Positions 60,125-64,000 of a DNA stretch of 64,000 nt are shown piece by piece (the stretch's first letter is position 1; the number at the start of each line of letters is the position of its first letter). The stretch is from Homalodisca vitripennis. Lineage: Eukaryota > Arthropoda > Insecta > Hemiptera > Cicadellidae. The DNA lies in the NCBI RefSeq assembly GCF_021130785.1, contig NW_025777473.1, forward strand, positions 27,547 to 91,546, read 5' to 3'. A program made the translations under genes and the position numbers. The notes below the pieces were generated by a model. The model ran no database searches and was not told the DNA's origin. It worked only from the letters and a program-made list of their open reading frames with translations.

Positions 60125-61419
60125 ATGTTTCCTTTGTATACTCGACCCTTGTGGCATGAATTAAGCGTCAGTTCTTGTTATCAATCATTACATTAATCCA
60201 CTTTATTTTTTTAGCGGTTCGAGTAAACTACGTAAACAATAATCAACTTGAACTCATTGATTTGTTGGTCTTGTTATTACGCACAACTATTTTATTTTTT
60301 ATCTCACACGCACAAATATTTTATCTTTGCTGTATGTCTTATAATTTCAAAAATTCCGTCCTTGCGCATATATTATGAAACACACTGTAAACCAGAGTAA
60401 TTATTATGTAGTCAATATCAGGCCGTGTATGTATAATAACTAAGGTCCATAATTCAGTTAATCCTACCGAGTGTATTACAAAAACATTAGATCACAAAAC
60501 TGCCGTTTTTTAAGACAGAAAAAATCGTTATTACCTGTTTATAATATGTTCTTACTATAGGAATAATTTGAGGTTTTTACGGAGTTTAGTGATTGGTAAA
60601 GGTACTGACATCAAATAAAGTAGATAAGGTTAATGATAAGGTCTCGTGAGAATTTATAAAATGGCCAGGACAGGGGGAAATTGCGTTTACTTTGAATATA
60701 TTGGTGCCACTTATAGTAATTTAATTAGGCTCAGTCCTCGTTCACTTGATTCTTTTTAAGGTTGTCTATCTATTATTGGCGTTTGTTTAGTTTAGTACTG
60801 TACATGTTACACGAATTGATTAAAAAATAATTTGAAAATGAGTTTATCCATTTCTGGCAAAGTAGTTCAGTTCTGAGTAACTAGTAGTACATAATACTAG
60901 AGAGTTTAGGAATCTAAGAGTAAGCTGTTTCTCATAAAGCTAGTAGAGGCACTCCATGAAAACAATGGAAATTTAGGAAGTAAAAATTAAAGACTTGTTC
61001 TGGGTTCAAAATAAACAATGAAAGCTTTCCTAGATAAAATACTAATTATTAATTTGACAAAAAGAATGTGAATTTGGATTTTGTTATAATAAGCAGATGA
61101 ATGGCAATTAATTTCTAATACATTTTCCTGGACTTAATAATTTTGATTTTTACTAAATCTAGTTTAAAATATTAATACTGAATGAATATAATCTTTAGTT
61201 AATTTTAAATGTACCAAAGTCATTGCTGTTAATTCTTTTTAATAATGCATTTATGGGATCTTGTTTGATAAAAACACTGAAAAAAGAATAAATTGACACT
61301 CTGGGATTGTATAAGATCTTCTAATGTGTTATTGTTTACATTATAAAATGATAACTTATATGAACCTATCTAAACGTTTAGACGATAAAAAATAAAACAC
61401 TCATTAACTCTCATAACAA
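60125..61419. other. AT-rich intergenic stretch, nothing recognised
   Basis: No supported feature. Confidence 0.55.
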
Positions 61420-61680
61420 AATAATGTCCGGCCAAGGGGAAGATGACTAATTGCCATAGAATGGCTTACGGTTCACAAGAGACAAGGCAAGGGGGCACGG
61501 CCCGCACTTGGTTTAATGCTGGTGTTGACGTTACAACCTAGCAAGACGGAGTCTGGTAGATTGAACTGGTGAGTTGTCCCTTGGGGGAGCTTTTCTTGTC
61601 CGCGTCCTGGACGACTGATTGGTCGGCAGAAGTCACCTCATACCACGTGACGATCGGACCACTTATAGATTTGGAATTGC

Positions 61681-61682
<2 letters not shown>
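61420..61682 (+). other. GC-richer patch with E-box and inverted CCAAT motifs
   Basis: A compositional island before a GT microsatellite, containing GGGGGCACGGCCCGCACTTG, ACTGATTGGTCGG (inverted CCAAT) and ACCACGTGACG (a CACGTG E-box). It may be a promoter fragment or part of an unidentified element; no gene can be tied to it. Confidence 0.25.

Positions 61683-61743
<61 letters not shown>
61683..61743 (+). repeat. (GT)n microsatellite
   Basis: About 61 bp of GT dinucleotides with one TT interruption. Confidence 0.97.
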
Positions 61744-61746
<3 letters not shown>

Positions 61747-62235
61747 CTGTACGACAAAAAAATTTATTGAACGCTTTTGTTTTACGTTGCTGAGTTTAAA
61801 GACCCACTTACGGTATAATAAGGAGTGGTTATTTCCGCTTGGACAAATTGGCCTGTCTCAGCTCGAGACCCACATTCCCGCGAGCTGTGTTCTCCGTAAC
61901 TATTTATTTTTTCCGCATAATAAATAATTATTAAGACAAGAATTTATCGTGAATATTAATATTAACTCACTGTGCAGGTAAATGCTTTATTTATAATGTA
62001 TTTTAAACAAAATTAGTAATCAGTTCAACTGATTTAATCCTTTAAGTATACCAAACTCAGAATTTCTGCAGAGGCAAATATAACAAATGTTTTGATACTG
62101 CGTTGGATGTTATGTTTTCTCATTTAATCGATGATAAAAATCCGTCTATGTTATTCGAAAAATCTCTGATTTCTTTCTAATTAATTGAAAAAGAATGGTG
62201 AAATAGAAATTCATTCACCTCAGACTTGATATTAA
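61744..62235. other. Intergenic stretch, nothing recognised
   Basis: No supported feature. Confidence 0.55.
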
Positions 62236-62544
62236 TTATGAAACGTCCTCGTATGCATATTTTGTGTTAGTGTATTGGCAGGGAGGCACGGAACTTGTGT
62301 GCCCATCAGATGTCGCTGCCCGCTCTGCAGATATTGCGGGTGATTGCCCAATTTCGGCGAAAATTGCTTTTGCGGCGCTAATAAAATAATTTACTTCCAT
62401 GACATATGAGACGTTCCTGAAAACCTGTTTATATTTATTGATTTCTGAGCGAAGATATCCGTTATCTTCTTTCAGAGAGTGAGTGTGTTTGTGATAAAAT
62501 AATAAAAACGTTGCTAGGTACGTTCTCATAGTCGTACTAACCAT
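62236..62544 (-). other. Unidentified 102-codon open frame
   Basis: Starts with a true ATG in an AAAAATGG context, has a short hydrophobic stretch (TFLLFY) and then a polar region (HSLKEDNGYLRSEINKYKQ). Its 3' third is GC-richer than the surroundings (AISAERAATSDGHTSS). No domain recognised. Could be a small gene, a TE scrap or chance. Confidence 0.25.
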
Positions 62545-64000
62545 TTTTGCATACTGTTGGGTTCCGAAATCACATCAAATTTTTATAATATTTTATTATA
62601 TATGCCTTTATTAGGAAGTTGTAAAACAGTTTAGGATCACTTTGTTGATTGTTACTGATTAACAAGCACATTTATCTCGAAATATGTATGAAACTTTAAT
62701 TTTTGTAGCTACTTTTTAATTATTTGTTTTATATAATATTTATTTAACTTAATTATATGGTCATGAATACTACAAAAATAAAAAAAAAACAAGAAAAATT
62801 ATAGCCAAAACTCAAAAAGATAATAAACAGTGAAATAATACACGATTTAATTACTAGAGTCGTGTTTTTTAAGTACAGGTTTTAGAGTTAATGTGCGTGA
62901 AAAAGTGTCTCAAAACATGGTTGTAATGATTCACTGAGCGTCACAATGCTTTGGCACGTTTTGAATCAGATCACGGTATCGAAAATTGATTTTGTATCAC
63001 TGAACAATATCAAAGATTTCCGGAAATATCAGGGTTTCCTTCTTAACTGTAAGAGTTGTCGTAAACTAATCAGTATCTAGTACTCTCCCGCTCCGCCACC
63101 AACCATTTTAGTTCAGTCACTGCAATATTCATCCACTCCCATTTGTATTAATTTGTCCCACTGACACGTGACAGGGCTTATTGTAATGACTGAGAGTACA
63201 GTTGAATTAAAAACACTGTAAACTTATATTTAGAATTAATTTTTTAATAATTGTGACTCTTTTCTAACCTTAATTATTAATCAATTAACATAATAATTTT
63301 TCTAAAAGAGAATCACATTGGTCATTGTTATAAGTTAGTCTTAGTAGACCCAAAGTTTTTTTGTTTTTTTTTTTTACGTATTTTGGATACCAGTGAAAAT
63401 TATGGGTAAATTATGCACGAGAGCACATTATGCACATGTAAGGGACTTGTCCCTCTATTGAAAGGTTAGTTTGGTGGTGAAAGTGAATAAGGAATAAGGA
63501 AAGTTTAATGACTTGTAAAATAAATAGAGTGAATCATATACTCAATTCTTTCATATATTTTAATAGAATCAGGTATAACAAACCAATAAAAGAAATTAAT
63601 ACCACGTAAATTAACGGAAAAGCCACTCTTGGAGGATTAGAGTGACAATAATGAAAATAAAAGTTTGAATATTGATTTTAGATTATTAAGTATAATTTGG
63701 ATAGTTGAAGTAATAATAATTAAAGAAATATTTTGTGTTGTATTTTATATCTAGATTAAACTAGATTAAACTCCTAATTAAATTATGAAACATAAGTAGT
63801 AATTTAATTAGGTGAGCCATATCTTATGTCTCTGATATTGCAAGAAATATACTTACATGATAATGAAGGTTTGATGATGATGAACCTTTAATATCCGCTA
63901 TTGTATGATCGCTGTCCTGACTGAATGCCTCTCAACTTTATCCATCATACGATGACATTAAAACTTAAGTGAATTATAAATTTGTATTGAATTTACTATT
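62545..64000. other. AT-rich intergenic stretch, nothing recognised
   Basis: No supported feature to the end of the window. Confidence 0.55.

Noticed and set aside
60210..60235. GGTTCGAG word resembling a tRNA B box
   Set aside because: No A box, stems or anticodon arm around it.
61569..61927. ORFs with Cys-Val repeats
   Set aside because: Translations of the (GT)n microsatellite.

Overview
This is an AT-rich (about two-thirds A+T by eye), gene-poor eukaryotic window, most likely from an arthropod and probably an insect. That placement is an inference from the kinds of decayed transposons, the satellite-rich intergenic texture, and one fragment that loosely resembles an insect gustatory receptor. 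I see no intact protein-coding gene, no rRNA or tRNA gene, no CRISPR array and no prokaryotic gene organisation. Almost everything recognisable is a mobile-element relic or a tandem repeat.

Layout. 1-13 kb: a decayed repeat (60-760), a TA microsatellite, a weak chemoreceptor-like exon candidate (4.3-4.6, minus), an old dispersed repeat with poly-C tracts (4.8-6.0), a GC-richer block with a tRNA-like SINE head (8.9-9.6), a TE end next to a TA tract (10.4-10.65), and a ~129-bp minisatellite (11.92-13.14) that abuts a LINE 3' coding fragment (13.16-13.67, plus) and GT/GA microsatellites. 15.8-18.2 kb: a ~137-bp decayed tandem repeat, a foldback structure around a TA tract, and four 122-bp tandem units. 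20.75-23.97 kb: about 30 copies of a 107-bp satellite with higher-order structure. It ends where a broken LINE begins on the minus strand (24.0-27.5; ORF1 tail, endonuclease, reverse transcriptase, C-terminal part).

27.5-34.8 kb is featureless. 34,822-37,784 is a complete but inactivated Mutator-like (MULE) DNA transposon: matching terminal inverted repeats, TTAA on both flanks, a frameshifted transposase, and a ~82-bp-arm inverted repeat near its right end. 40.8 kb holds a piece of a dispersed repeat. 42.8-44.95 kb (minus) is the most interesting spot: the 5' half of a LINE (endonuclease) joined head-to-tail and in the same orientation to the 3' part of a Penelope-like element (GIY-YIG endonuclease tail). 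The join lies within about 35 bp near 43.75 kb.

45-64 kb: a 96-bp tandem duplication, two pairs of dispersed direct repeats (one pair enclosing a 149-codon unidentified ORF), a possible reverse-transcriptase palm relic at 48.1 kb, GT microsatellites, a GC-richer patch at 61.4-61.7 kb, and several short unidentified open frames.

Nothing here works together as a pathway. The window reads as intergenic or heterochromatin-like DNA built by retroelement insertion, DNA-transposon insertion and tandem amplification. I found no convincing undescribed functional system. The best leads are the LINE/Penelope chimera, the MULE end structure and the satellite organisation.
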